NCBI RefSeq assembly: GCF_003589595.1
Contig: NW_020654810.1
Coordinates: forward strand, 24,782,467 to 24,846,466
Source of the DNA: Hyposmocoma kahamanoa
Lineage: Eukaryota; Arthropoda; Insecta; Lepidoptera; Cosmopterigidae
DNA length: 64,000 bases
Direction of reading: 5' to 3'
A program made the position numbers and the translations under genes. This document shows positions 1 to 9,245 of this stretch, piece by piece. The notes under the pieces were generated by a model. It worked only from the letters and a program-made list of their open reading frames with translations. It was not told the DNA's origin and did not search any database. Numbering within the stretch: the stretch's first letter is position 1; every line of letters starts with the position of its first letter.

Positions 1-85
1 CGGAGTTATCGCGTAACATACATACAAAAAAAAACATACAGTCGAATTGAGAACCTCCTCCTTTTTTGAAGTCGGTTAAAAAAGA
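1..85 (-). repeat. G1 repeat, 5' end fragment (reverse)
   Basis: The reverse complement reads AACCGACTTCAAAAAAGGAG followed by GAGGTTCTCAATTCGACTG and ACGCGATAACTCCG. This is the left end of the G1 family, also seen at 16479, 32951 and 56308. It abuts a LINE-J remnant and has no coding content. Confidence 0.85.
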
Positions 86-117
86 GGAGTTTCTCCGATC
101 TAAAAAGTGTCAGATAG

Positions 118-735
118 TACAAAAAAACTGTCAAAGCTTATTTTTGCTTAGGGGTAATGCCGCCGATATTAATAGAATCTTTGCCCTGCAGAAACGTGCT
201 GTTAGAGCAATTTACAATCTGGGCCACTGGGTGTCTTTGAGAGATAAGTTTAAAAAAATTAATATTCTTACACCGACGTTACAGCAAATTTATGAAAATT
301 TAATTTATGTTCAAAAGAAACGTATTTTTTATAAATAATAATGACAAACGTAACATTAATGCGAAGAATAAAAATAAACAAACTGTTCTTAACAGTTGTC
401 TTCATAAAGTCACAAATTCATTGACGGGGCAATGTACGATACGCATCTATGATGAGATTCTGGGTGGTACACAGAATTTGCCATTTACGAGGTCGAAAAC
501 TGTATTGAAACAAAAACTTTATTCTACAGGTTTATACAATACAGCTTCTGCGTACTTGGATGACAAAATTCCGTGGTAGTGACTCTTTTACAGGTTAGCT
601 CTTCCAGGTAATCTCGATATAAGATGTTGGAAATATGTTGAAAATGATAAACGTATTCAAATGTATATTTACAAAGAGAAACCCTTAGAGTTTCTTGCTA
701 ATTCTTCTCAGGGGAATCTGGCTTACGAATGAGCG
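118..735 (+). pseudogene. LINE-J (Jockey-like) C-terminal remnant
   Basis: Two overlapping frames (to about 338, then 307-579) together give the region after the reverse transcriptase of a Jockey-like LINE. The first has NAADINRIFALQKRAVRAIY, SLRDKFKKINILT and a Y-ENL-YV segment. The second has LHKVTNSLTGQCTIRIYDEI, NLPFTRSKTVLKQKLY and a YLDDK-W ending. In the family these are one continuous frame (family knowledge), so a frameshift lies near 310-340. The tail (GAGTTTCTTGCTAATTCTTC near 690) matches the 3' tail of the copy at 18480. The 5' part, with the endonuclease and reverse transcriptase, is missing. Dead, 5'-truncated copy. Confidence 0.85.
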
Positions 736-765
736 GTAGAGTTTATTCAATATGACGATTAGAAG

Positions 766-1053
766 CATTGACTTACAAATAAATGGACTACGGGTCCAAT
801 ACAAAAACCAGGAAAAAAATGTCCAAAAGTCAACCTATTTAAACGTAGTGACATGTATAGGAATATGAAAAAGCTAAAACGTTAGATTTAAATTGTAATG
901 TCATCGCAGTACTGTCTAATTTTGCTTGCTTCGCTGTCAGTCGAACAAACGAAGACTAAAGCGTGAATGACGCTCTGTATACGATTTTAACGCCCTATAA
1001 GCTCGGATACTTTTTTAGCGCCGACCCGACGTCCATATAATTGTAAGTCAATG
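766..1053 (-). mobile_element. M1 element, long subtype (copy a)
   Basis: It begins CATTGACTTACAAATAAATG and ends with the inverted form ..TTGTAAGTCAATG. The flanking 8-mers are ATTAGAAG (758-765) and ATTAAAAG (1054-1061), 7 of 8 identical, consistent with an 8-bp target duplication. It is in the opposite orientation to the copy at 2941 and, like that copy, keeps the GCAAGCAAAATTAGACAGTA segment that the short subtype lacks. Non-coding. Confidence 0.9.
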
Positions 1054-1089
1054 ATTAAAAGTGTGAATTGCTTATGCCTGCCTCTAACT

Positions 1090-1270
1090 GCCTCCGCGGC
1101 CGAATGGTTAACATGCGGTCCCGGGTTCGATTCATTGAGAAATATCTGTCTGGCCTACATTTATTTCTCTCGTGAGTTTGGGCGTAATTTGTGGTTGTCT
1201 ATGTGTGTGTCCATGGCACTCGTGATACTGGGTTTCCCTAGTGTGGGGTTATATTGAATGTGTGCGTTAT
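1090..1270 (+). mobile_element. SINE-B, tRNA-like head with conserved body
   Basis: The head has an A-box-like GCGGCCGAATGGTTAACATG and a B-box-like GGGTTCGATTC. The body follows: TTTCTCTCGTGAGTTTGGG, TTGTGGTTGTCTATGTGTG, GGTTTCCCTAGTG, then an AT-rich end. The head resembles Ser/Leu-type tRNAs (GGCCGA-NGGTTA). The head plus body pattern recurs at least eight more times in the window. Confidence 0.85.
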
Positions 1271-1309
1271 TATTATATTATTTACCTATAAAATAAAGAT
1301 ACATTTTTT

Positions 1310-1475
1310 ACGTTTTTTAACCTCCCTTCTTTTATATTTTTACGGGCATATAAAATATTTGAGTCAATGTACTGTGATGCCACAGTCATGATATCAGTCT
1401 CCTTAAACTTTTCTCTGAGAGAAACTGGAGAACCTAAACGGTACACAGAAAGAATCGCTCGTTTTTGCATATAGT
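1310..1475 (-). pseudogene. LINE-J fragment
   Basis: The minus strand encodes QKRAILSVYRLGSPVSLREK, then FKETDIMTVASQYI and SNILYARKNI. This matches the same segment in the copies at 118 and 7060. Only about 55 codons of homology remain. It is truncated on both sides. Confidence 0.85.
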
Positions 1476-1479
1476 CCTG

Positions 1480-2060
1480 AGAGGTTTTTCCTATTTTACG
1501 AAAAACCCTGTATACACCAGTGAAAGTTCATAGTGCCTATATGCTATACCCCGTTAATCCGGCGTTGATTTACTACAAATTAGTTGTCATCGTCCACGGC
1601 GCACCACAGTTCCGTAATGCTAGTGAGAATTCCAAGCTTTATAGGACATCTGGGACTCGATGATAGTGCGTGAAAAATGAGCTTTATTTTCGGTTTTCAT
1701 GAAGATTCTGGCACTAGAGTGTTACGGAACATGAACGGATCATTCTACGGATTTTTGGATATTATTAATGGATATACAGAGTGTTTTTTTAAATAGGACA
1801 GTATGTGGAAATCCGAAACCATAGAAGCTACAAAGTAACTGTCGTAGGAACCATTAAGTCTGTAATTGTGAAAAGAATTTTGGCATAGTACGTTTTTGCA
1901 ATGATGATCAAAATTGTTTTTAGTGTTGATTGACTCAGTTTCATGAATGAAAATGTGATGACGCATGAAAAAATCGGGACAACAGAAGATATTTTTTCAT
2001 ACAATATAATTTTTTTTAATGCTATTAGACTCAGTTTTTCTGACTGTATTTTCGATTAAA
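1480..2060. other. No feature recognised
   Basis: AT-rich sequence. The open frame on the minus strand (73 codons) has no recognisable motif. Confidence 0.6.
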
Positions 2061-2065
2061 TGCAA

Positions 2066-2250
2066 TAATAATAATAGCGCACACGCTCATAGCCCTGCAC
2101 TCGGGAAGCACTGTATCGCGGGTGCCATGGACACACATACACAACCACAAAAATACACCCAAACTCACGAGGGAAGTGAATGTAGGCCATATAAATATTT
2201 CTCCCGGCCCGGGAATCGAATCCGGGAGCACTGCGTGGCAAATACATCGA
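2066..2250 (-). mobile_element. SINE-B (reverse)
   Basis: Reverse complement of the SINE-B body (ACAACCACAAAAATACACCC, CTCACGAGGGAAGTG) followed by the complement of the B box (CCCGGGAATCGAATCC). The short open frames on both strands here are incidental. Confidence 0.85.
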
Positions 2251-2300
2251 CCTATCAACAAATAGCTATTGGTAAGTCAATCACCTGATAACAATTACCT

Positions 2301-2510
2301 GGAGGTCTACCAAGAAATATGAAATACGAAGCAACGATCATCGTGCCGCACCGGAGACTACCACTAAATGCGTACGAAGATCGTGATTTGACATAAGTCC
2401 TTACTCCGAAACGTCAAATGACAGCTTTCATCGTAAAACTGACATTATGTAGTACGTATGAGCATTGCCGCGGACGCAGTCACTTAGTGTCGTATTTCGT
2501 AGTAGACTCC
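2301..2510 (+). mobile_element. M3 inverted-repeat element (copy 1)
   Basis: It begins GGAGGTCTACCAAGAAATAT and ends GTATTTCGTAGTAGACTCC, which is an imperfect terminal inverted repeat. The interior (ATCGTGATTTGACATAAG, CGAAACGTCAAATGACAGCT) matches the reverse complement of 5651-5857. Length 210 bp, non-coding. Target duplication not clear. Confidence 0.8.
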
Positions 2511-2932
2511 CACATCTCAAACTAGGAAATTCTGCTGTGACTACCAAAGCAACATTACCCAGAACGCACAGACCAGTAATTTAGAAAGTTGGCATAAGCA
2601 AAAGTATTGACACTACGTCCTGAACCTTTTCCTCAGAGGAGACTCGTGTCTGGCAGTGGGACGCATAATGTGTAGATGGTTGTTAATCGATTTCTGCTAC
2701 ATTTACATAGTATAGGGTTAAATCAAAAACATTCGGCATTATCAGAATAATAATAAATGTTCAAAATTAGTGTTGGTAATGACAATATTACACCGCGGGA
2801 GGTTCAGGACCTGACAACAACCTTATCGAACGCATTCGCATAATATGCGCTATACATGTAACAACGGGAGATCATTACCAGCATTTGGGGCAGCCAGCAG
2901 CGAGACCCCTTCTTTCAGAACTTTAATTTAGC
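2511..2932. other. No feature recognised
   Basis: Unique-looking sequence between two MITE-like elements. No coding or repeat similarity seen within the window. Confidence 0.55.
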
Positions 2933-2940
2933 CCTGCTAG

Positions 2941-3206
2941 CATTGACTTACAATTATATGGACGTCGGGTCCGCGTCCTAAAAAGTGTCCGAACTTATAG
3001 GGCGTTAAAATCGTATACAGAGCGTCATTCACGCTTTAGTCTTCGTTTGTTCGACTGACAGCGAAGCAAGCAAAATTAGACAGTACTGCGATGACATTAC
3101 AATTTAAATTCAACGTTTTACTCACTACGTTTAAATAGGTTGACTTGGGACATTTTTTTCGTGGTTTGTGTATTAGACCCGTCGTCCATTTATTTGTAAG
3201 TCAATG
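2941..3206 (+). mobile_element. M1 element, long subtype (copy b)
   Basis: Terminal CATTGACTTACAATTATATG and ..ATTTGTAAGTCAATG, flanked by exact 8-bp duplications CCTGCTAG (2933-2940 and 3207-3214). It is 266 bp long and retains the GCAAGCAAAATTAGACAGTA segment. Confidence 0.95.
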
Positions 3207-3260
3207 CCTGCTAGTATTATTACGAGTGTCTTGTGGACCTTGAGGGTCGAGCATTGGGCT

Positions 3261-3486
3261 TAGTAGCAGTAGAGCGCCTTGTTCCGGTTTGGAAGAGCAA
3301 CGGCGCTGGTGAAGTTACAGGCACAGGAATAGTCGACTTATGTCTCAGCGTGACGAGAGCAGTGGCAGTGCCCCTAGGACCTCTGCGATTTGAAGCTCTG
3401 AGTGGCACTTCAACTGTTATGGACAGGCGTGTCGCTTACCACCAGACGCACGACTTGTTCGTCCCGTCACTTGGTATTATGAAAAA
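3261..3486 (+). repeat. R1 repeat copy
   Basis: Shows GTAGCAGTAGAGC, GTTCCGGTTTGGAAG, TTATGTCTCAG, GCTCTGAGTGGCACTTCAAC, then CGACTTGTTCGTCCCGTCAC and TTGGTATTAT. The internal hairpin segment is deleted in this copy. The 148-codon frame running through it is not a gene. Confidence 0.9.
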
Positions 3487-4080
3487 TCCCCAACAGAATG
3501 TAAATTTTAATTTGTTTTTGGCCGAAGGGTGTCATGGACGGACGTTTCCGAGGTCGGCTACCGGACACCCACATTGCGTCACACATCGCAGACAACACTT
3601 GAAAATAAATAGTATTTTATTATATTGTTATGTAAGGTATGTATTTATGGGTCTTTCTAACCTGAATATAAAGAAATAAATAATTAAAAAAGTAAGAGTG
3701 TCCTTTGGCAAAGTGGCATCATATCGAAAAGTTATACTTTTTCATTCTCACTCTGCTACTTATGACTTCATCGGTAATAGACGCGAAAACACTTATGTTT
3801 TTGATGATTTAGGACATTCCCCAACAGAGGGTCATAAAAGCGTGTTATTCTGAGTCTAGCAGAGGGCGAAACGGGTCGGGGCGAAGGTCGTGCTCGCAGG
3901 TAATTTACAGAGGTGGGAAAATACACGCCTTTTTGGTAGCCTTGGGTGACCATGCTATTAAAAACATGTGGACGCGATAGTGTTTTTGTAATGAGAGGGG
4001 AGAGAAAATCAATACCATATACTTAATTCTTTAGGTTCTTCAATCTTTTCATACGAGCCCTCCTAATCTTTCTTTCTTAT
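3487..4080. other. No feature recognised
   Basis: No gene or repeat supported. The short minus-strand frame at 3768-3953 lacks recognisable motifs. Confidence 0.55.
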
Positions 4081-4244
4081 CATGCCTCTCTGTAACAGTT
4101 GCAGAGGCGCTCAGAGGTTTAAATCGCAAAGCAAGTAGTAAAGTCCAATGTGATTGTGCCAGCACCCTTACCCTTCGAAATCGAAACGCAGTAATTCTCA
4201 CATAAGTGCTAGGCGACAGAAATAGGTAAGGTGACAATACTTGC
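4081..4244 (-). repeat. R1 repeat copy, diverged
   Basis: Reverse orientation: GTAACAGTTGCAGAGG, AGGTTTAAATCGCAAAG, CAGCACCCTTACCCTTCG, ACGCAGTAATTCTCACA, GCGACAGAAATAGGTAAGG. The middle is degraded. Confidence 0.8.
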
Positions 4245-4306
4245 CACTAAGTAGTAATAATTACTAATAAATAGTTAAACAGTTATGGATTAGCGTGTGT
4301 TTTTTT

Positions 4307-4470
4307 TTTAATAACGCACACACTCAACTTAGTCCCGAACTAGGGAAACCCTGATTCGCGGGTGCCATGAACACACACATAGACAACCACAAATTACACC
4401 CAAACTCACGAGATAAATAAATGTAGCCCATACAAATATTTCTCCCGGCCCGGGAATTAAACCAAGCCAC
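4307..4470 (-). mobile_element. SINE-B (reverse)
   Basis: Reverse body (GCGGGTGCCATGAACACAC, CACAAATTACACCCAAACTC, ACGAGATAAATAAATGTAG) followed by the complement of a decayed B box (CCCGGCCCGGGAATTAAACC). Confidence 0.85.
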
Positions 4471-4784
4471 CAAACGCACGATTATTTAGTGTCATTTAAA
4501 AAAAATTGGTCCTACCAGGAAGCAACCATGACCTTCTCTACCGAAGACGTCACTATTTATAAACTGGCTTCATTCTCGATTGCACTTATCGTTAGTAAAC
4601 GGTTACAGAAAATTTTGTCTTATTTAAACAAAATGTTAAAAATAATTTTCAATTTAGTAATTTAATAAGTTTCTCTTGGATTCTCATTCCAAATTAATCT
4701 CTTTAAGTAGTTTTATTTAAACATGTGAATTATCATTTGACCACACAACCACTAGGGCTCTGGTAGCCCATTGGGATAACTTTT

Positions 4785-4865
4785 GTGCAATTACTCCACT
4801 AGTTTGATTTATAATTATTAATACTAAGAAAGAAAGAAAGAACACTAAAAAAATGCTTTCGATCG
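4785..4865 (-). mobile_element. SINE-A tail fragment (reverse)
   Basis: CAATTACTCCACTAGTTTG, TATAATTATTAATAC and CGATCGAACG are the reverse complement of the SINE-A tail. A small (AAAG)n expansion lies inside. The tRNA-like head is degraded. Confidence 0.65.
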
Positions 4866-4869
4866 AACG

Positions 4870-5330
4870 TCTTCTATTAAAGTCAAATAATAATTTATTT
4901 CATAGGTAAAATTTTTACACTTGAAAACCTCATTTTTTAAGCTACTGCTCGTTCACTGTGCAGTCAGCACAGTCCTTGAGAAGAACGAGCAAAAAATACT
5001 AGGGTTTGCTCTTTTTTAATAAAATTAAATGCTATGAAATACACTTTGAATCATTATCGTGTGGAATCTAGACTAATGTTGTCTTTCCATACATCTTTAT
5101 GTAACACATACACGTCGATTTCGTAATATGACTTTTCAATTAAAATACTTTACAATTGCTCCGGAATCTTATTGTAAAGTTCCCCAGAATATAATCGTGT
5201 ACCTTAGTTTAACAAAATCGTGGTATCCTGAGTTTGAACTTAGTTCTAAGGCTAATATTACGGATATCTTCTTTCCTAATGAAATTAAGTATATTTTTAC
5301 ATGTTGATGCTTCTGTCCCATTTTATCAAA
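4870..5330 (-). pseudogene. LINE-J 3' end (reverse)
   Basis: Read on the minus strand, 5325-5100 matches the copies at 7200-7400 and 18600-18800: GAAGATATCCGTAATATTAG, GGTACCACG-like GGATACCACGATTTTG, CGGAGCAATTG, AAGTATTTTAATTGAAAAG. It continues through TCTAGATTCCACAC to the 3' tail (TTGCTCGTTCTTCTCAAGG, GTGAACGAGCAGTAGCTTAA). Heavily mutated coding end plus 3' untranslated tail. Confidence 0.75.
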
Positions 5331-5650
5331 CCCATGGTGAACTTAGAACTCTCAGTTTCATTACCAGGGCGTGTCGGGGCCGGCGGAGCTTGTCAGCGTC
5401 GTCCACACTGATGTATGGACACTTTTTTATTATTCATGTGTGTAGGTGAGAACAAGTTTAAGCAATACTGCTCTTATAAACAGGTTTTAGATGTGGTCTC
5501 TATTATACGATGAATTTCAAAACTTTAGGTAAAAGAAATTGTTGGATGGTGATGGAGTGTTGCTTCATTCTCATAGTATAATATTGAATAGTGTTAGGTC
5601 TCCTTCAAAGGGGTTTATATGAGTTTACGGTTATATTGTGTCTGTGATGT

Positions 5651-5857
5651 GCAGGTCTATCACGAAATATGATACCACGTGACCACGTCCGCAACGAAGC
5701 TCATATGTACTATAATTATGTCAATTTTACGATGAAAGTAATGTCAAAATTCTATACGATAGCTGTCATTTGACGTTTCGGAGTAAGGTTTCCACAAATA
5801 TTATGTCAAATCACGATCTTAGATCGTTATTTACCTTGTATTTCGTGGCAGACCTCC
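5651..5857 (-). mobile_element. M3 inverted-repeat element (copy 2, reverse)
   Basis: It begins GCAGGTCTATCACGAAATAT and ends GTATTTCGTGGCAGACCTCC. The interior is the reverse complement of 2301-2510 (AGCTGTCATTTGACGTTTCG, TATGTCAAATCACGATC). Length 207 bp, close to copy 1. Confidence 0.8.
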
Positions 5858-6196
5858 AGATTTCATCTTATTTTTTTCCTTCGTCATTAGCAAAAGGTAT
5901 TGCTACAAAACAATCATAAATATATGTAACTTTAAAAATAAACATTGGACATTTCAATTGAAAAACAACTGGTCCGTTTTTAGTATTACGTGATTGTATA
6001 GGACTGTGTTTCAATTTTATGAACAATCTTCACAAAGGAATAGACTTCTTCGATGTCACCCGACAGCACCATTATCCAGAACACCACCTCTCCCATTTAA
6101 AAATTCAATTTCATTCTTTCGGTAAGTGATCATACTGTCTAACACGGAATCTGACGCAAAACGTACATCTTTTTTTCTTTAATGATATGTTATCAA
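5858..6196. other. No feature recognised
   Basis: Nothing supported. Confidence 0.55.
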
Positions 6197-6405
6197 TCAG
6201 AGCTTAAAATCGCAAAGATCTTCGGGAAACTGCCACTGCGTCTGTCACTCTGAGACATAGGTTGACTAGTCCCGTGTGCCTGTAATTTCACCAGCACCCT
6301 TACCCTTCAAAACAGGAATGCAGTAATGCTGACATTACTGCTTGGTGACAGAAATAGGTAAGGTAACTGTACTTCCCTGAACTAACTCTTTCCAAGGAGC
6401 TCTAC
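6197..6405 (-). repeat. R1 repeat copy
   Basis: Reverse orientation: CAGAGCTTAAAATCGCAAAG, CTGCCACTGCGTCTGTCAC, GTGCCTGTAATTTCACCAGC, GCAGTAATGCTGACATTACT, TTCCAAGGAGCTCTAC. The 3' end (TTGGTATTAT side) is missing. Confidence 0.9.
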
Positions 6406-7050
6406 ACATCTTTTTCGCTCATATTACGTTCTGTGTCAATAAGTATGGTTACTCTCTTAAGGCAATGTCTTAAACCATGGTAAAGATGTGAGTCTAAAAG
6501 ATGTTAATAATATATTTTTCGTAATTCTCCTCATATTTCTCAATTTCCATATTATTGTATACAATTCGCAAAAGCCTATAAACTTCTTAATAAATTCCTA
6601 CATTCCGCCGTAGTACTGGCAATGTGTCGGTGTTCTAATTTAATATCTAGCACATGACAAATTCACACACGAGGCTTGCAGAGATCGTCAAAAAAGTAAC
6701 ATAAAACACGTTGAAGCACGAGATTCGCAATAAGAGGGCATGTAATATACGCAGCCAATAAAATTACGCCATAAATCTTCTCAGAAGGACGCTAGGTTAT
6801 ATTTAAGTCTATTATTCTTCGCACGCATTTTGTATGTACTTACCGAAAACTACCTTGTCAAATATCTCCCTCCCCCTCTGTCCCTCCGTCTTTCCAGTTC
6901 ACTGTTAACGTTGTTAGATGTCAGAACCGTTTAAACTAAAGACAGTTACGTAGAAGCTCGATGGCTAACCATTAACAAGGCACAACTTTTAACTTACCGA
7001 TGTGACTGCTGTTAGACTAGTTTACTTTAGTAACGTGGGGTTAAGCGGCA
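6406..7050. other. No feature recognised
   Basis: No gene or repeat match seen. Confidence 0.55.
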
Positions 7051-7059
7051 TATATACAA

Positions 7060-7500
7060 ACCATATTTGTGTAGCAAAAACGATTTGTTCTGTTTACCGT
7101 TTAAATACTCGGGTTTCTCTCAGAGAAAAGTTTAAGGAGACTGGTACCATGACCGACATGGCATCACAGTACATTTACTCAAATATTTTGTATGCCCGTA
7201 AAAATATACATAATTTCATTGAGAAAAAAGATATCCATAATATTAACGTCAGTCCAAACTCATGGTACCACGATTGCGTTTAACTAAACTAAACTATTAT
7301 TTTATGGGGAATTGCATATACGTTTTCTCAATAACATTCCGGAGCATATGTTAAGATTACCATTTCCTAAGTTTAAAACTCATATTAAGAGTATTTTAAT
7401 TGAAAAGTCATATTAGAAAATTGAACATTTTGTGTTAGATAAAGATGCATGGAAAGATAACATGAGTCTAGATTCCACACAATTATGATTCAAAATGTAT
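7060..7500 (+). pseudogene. LINE-J C-terminal remnant
   Basis: Frame 1 gives ICSVYRLNTRVSLREKFKET, MASQYIYSNILYARKNIHNF and KKDIHNIN. A stop follows near 7280. Another frame then continues NNIPEHMLRLPFPKFKTHIK, SILIEKSY, FVLDKDAWKDNMSLDSTQL and a stop. Same order as the copy at 18480. The 5' region and reverse transcriptase are absent, and internal stops make it dead. Confidence 0.85.
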
Positions 7501-7520
7501 TCTATAGCATTTAAGATCTG

Positions 7521-7585
7521 TTTGGCGGCAGAAATGAGTAAGGTGGTAGTTCCCTAGACGAACTCTTTCACAAAAAGCTCTACTG
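7521..7585 (-). repeat. R1 repeat, 5' end only
   Basis: TTGGCGGCAGAAATGAGTAA, GGTGGTAGTTCCC, GACGAACTCTTTCAC and AGCTCTACTG are the reverse complement of the first 65 bases of R1. It lies immediately after LINE-J. Confidence 0.85.
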
Positions 7586-8160
7586 TCAAAAAATTCAATC
7601 AACTCTACATAAGTTTTAAAAAATCTTTAAAATCGTAAGTATTTGATATTTAATAAATTGTTAGAACTTATTAACAAGCACTGAAATGACTCTGTTACAG
7701 TTACTACTTTGGAAAAGGCACCCACCGCGTATTTACGACTCTCCAATATTGGGAGCCCAGCGTTTTATCACCGTCCTAACATTGCTATGAAAATGTTGGC
7801 CCAAGGGTTGGCCCGGAGGATTTGCGTCGCCTATGCCTGTTTGTTCGCTGAGATACTGACAAATGACTATCAACTTTCTTACGACTTATTTGTTTTAACA
7901 CGTTTTCTCTACTCGGTACGGGTCCTATATAAAAAGAACATATTTCACACGTTTTCAGCGAGAGGTGTTGCTACTCGTACAATATATCTATCGCTACAAT
8001 CAGTTATAATCTTTATTGCGTCAGTGTTGTAGCACATGAGTTATAAAAACAAAAACAAAGTTTAAAATATTTAAAAATAAAATTATTAATTAACAAATAA
8101 AATACACTATCGTATATTAACACATGTAGATGTGCTATTAAATATTAACAAATGTAGCAA
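7586..8160. other. No supported gene; one 107-codon frame
   Basis: A plus-strand frame at 7709-8032 is open for 107 codons. It has no recognised domain, no clear codon signature and no neighbouring exon signals. I treat it as chance. The rest is AT-rich. Confidence 0.5.
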
Positions 8161-8161
8161 A

Positions 8162-8225
8162 AGCAGCCCATCGCAGTCAACTGCTAAACATAGGCCCCTC
8201 CCAAAGTGTGCCATTTCGCCAAATT
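8162..8225 (-). pseudogene. LINE-R (RTE-like) extreme C-terminus fragment
   Basis: The minus strand reads H-T-L-G-G-A-Y-V-stop-Q-L-T-A-M-G-C. This resembles the 'LGEAYVQQ' ending common to RTE-like LINE proteins of moths (family knowledge). About 20 codons remain. Confidence 0.55.
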
Positions 8226-8237
8226 TATGTTTTTAAA

Positions 8238-8292
8238 TTATGGAAACTCTGTATCGCGGGTGCCATGGACACAGACATAGATAACCACAAAT
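8238..8292 (-). mobile_element. SINE-B body fragment (reverse)
   Basis: CTGTATCGCGGGTGCCATGG, ACACAGACATAGATAACCAC and AAATT match the reverse SINE-B body. It is joined directly to an R1 copy. Confidence 0.8.
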
Positions 8293-8293
8293 T

Positions 8294-8539
8294 TAGTAGC
8301 AGTAGAGCTTCTTGTGAAAGAGTTCGTCCAGGGAAGTACTGCCACCTTATCTATTTCTGCCGCCAAACAGTAATGTTAGCATTACTGCGTTGCAGTTTTG
8401 AAGGGTAAGGCTGAAATTACAGGTATTTGTCAATTTTATCTCAGGGTGACGGGCGCAGTGGCAGTGTCCCTCGCCAGGCGTGTCGCTTACCATCAGGCGC
8501 ACGACTTGTTCGTCCCGTCACTTGGTATTATAAAAAAAC
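8294..8539 (+). repeat. R1 repeat copy
   Basis: GTAGCAGTAGAGCTTCTTGT, GAAGTACTGCCACCTTATC, the hairpin ACAGTAATGTTAGCATTACT, TCTCAGGGTGACGGGCGCAG, GTGTCGCTTACCATCAGGCG, and the end CACTTGGTATTATAAAAAAA. About 60 bp is deleted before CGCCAGGCGTG. Confidence 0.9.
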
Positions 8540-8850
8540 GAGTTACCTAACAAAGCACAAGTTTTTAAAAGGAATCGTGTTCGAACAAAATAACGAACAT
8601 TTCTTTTTCTAATAGTAGAATTTTATATTAGAAAACACACTATGATCAAAGTAAAAACTTGACATTTGGTCTGCAAAATTTAAAGGAGTTATGTTTAGTT
8701 TTAATAAATATTAAAGAGGGAGGGATATAAATCGAACTCGTATAAAGAATAACAAAATCTTTGATGCTAGTGGAGGAGCTAAAAGAGGATTGTAGCTCTG
8801 CCCACCCCATACGGAATGGTAAGTATGTATTATACAAATATATTATTATA
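8540..8850. other. No feature recognised
   Basis: Nothing supported in this stretch. Confidence 0.5.
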
Positions 8851-9245
8851 CGTGCTTCAAACGTAGATTACTTTCTTTAGTGTTTTTAATTATTGATAAC
8901 GTAATTTTAGTATTTTTTTAAATAGTGCACCGTAAATTAGGGATTGTTAAAATATATTGTGTGATGTTTTTTGTTGAAAAATAATTACTATTGTAAAGTT
9001 AGTGTAATATTCTATAATAAAAAATTCCATCATTCATTCCAAATTCATTAATTCATTTATTATACAAATAAAAAATCTTTAAAGTAATTATTTTCAATTA
9101 AGATAGTAATTATTTTTTAACAAAAAACAAGCACCATATATTTTAAAAATCTCTAATTTACGGCACTCTATTTAAAAATTACTAAAATAACATTAAAAAT
9201 AACTTATTAAAAACACTAAAGAAAGTAGTCTACGTTTGGAGCACG
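8851..9245. mobile_element. FB1 foldback element with TA flanks
   Basis: The left arm begins CGTGCTTCAAACGTAG and the right end is the inverted CTACGTTTGGAGCACG. The arms pair imperfectly over roughly 150 bases (for example ACTTTCTTTAGTGTTTTTAA on the left and TTAAAAACACTAAAGAAAGT on the right). The centre is AT-rich. TA dinucleotides flank both ends (8849-8850 and 9246-9247), as expected for a Tc1/mariner-type MITE. No coding potential. Confidence 0.8.

Noticed and set aside
3233..3679. 148-codon open frame, the longest in the window
   Set aside because: It runs through an R1 repeat and unrelated flank; other R1 copies do not keep the frame.
7709..8032. 107-codon open frame
   Set aside because: No domain, signal peptide or exon context recognised. 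AT-rich chance frame.
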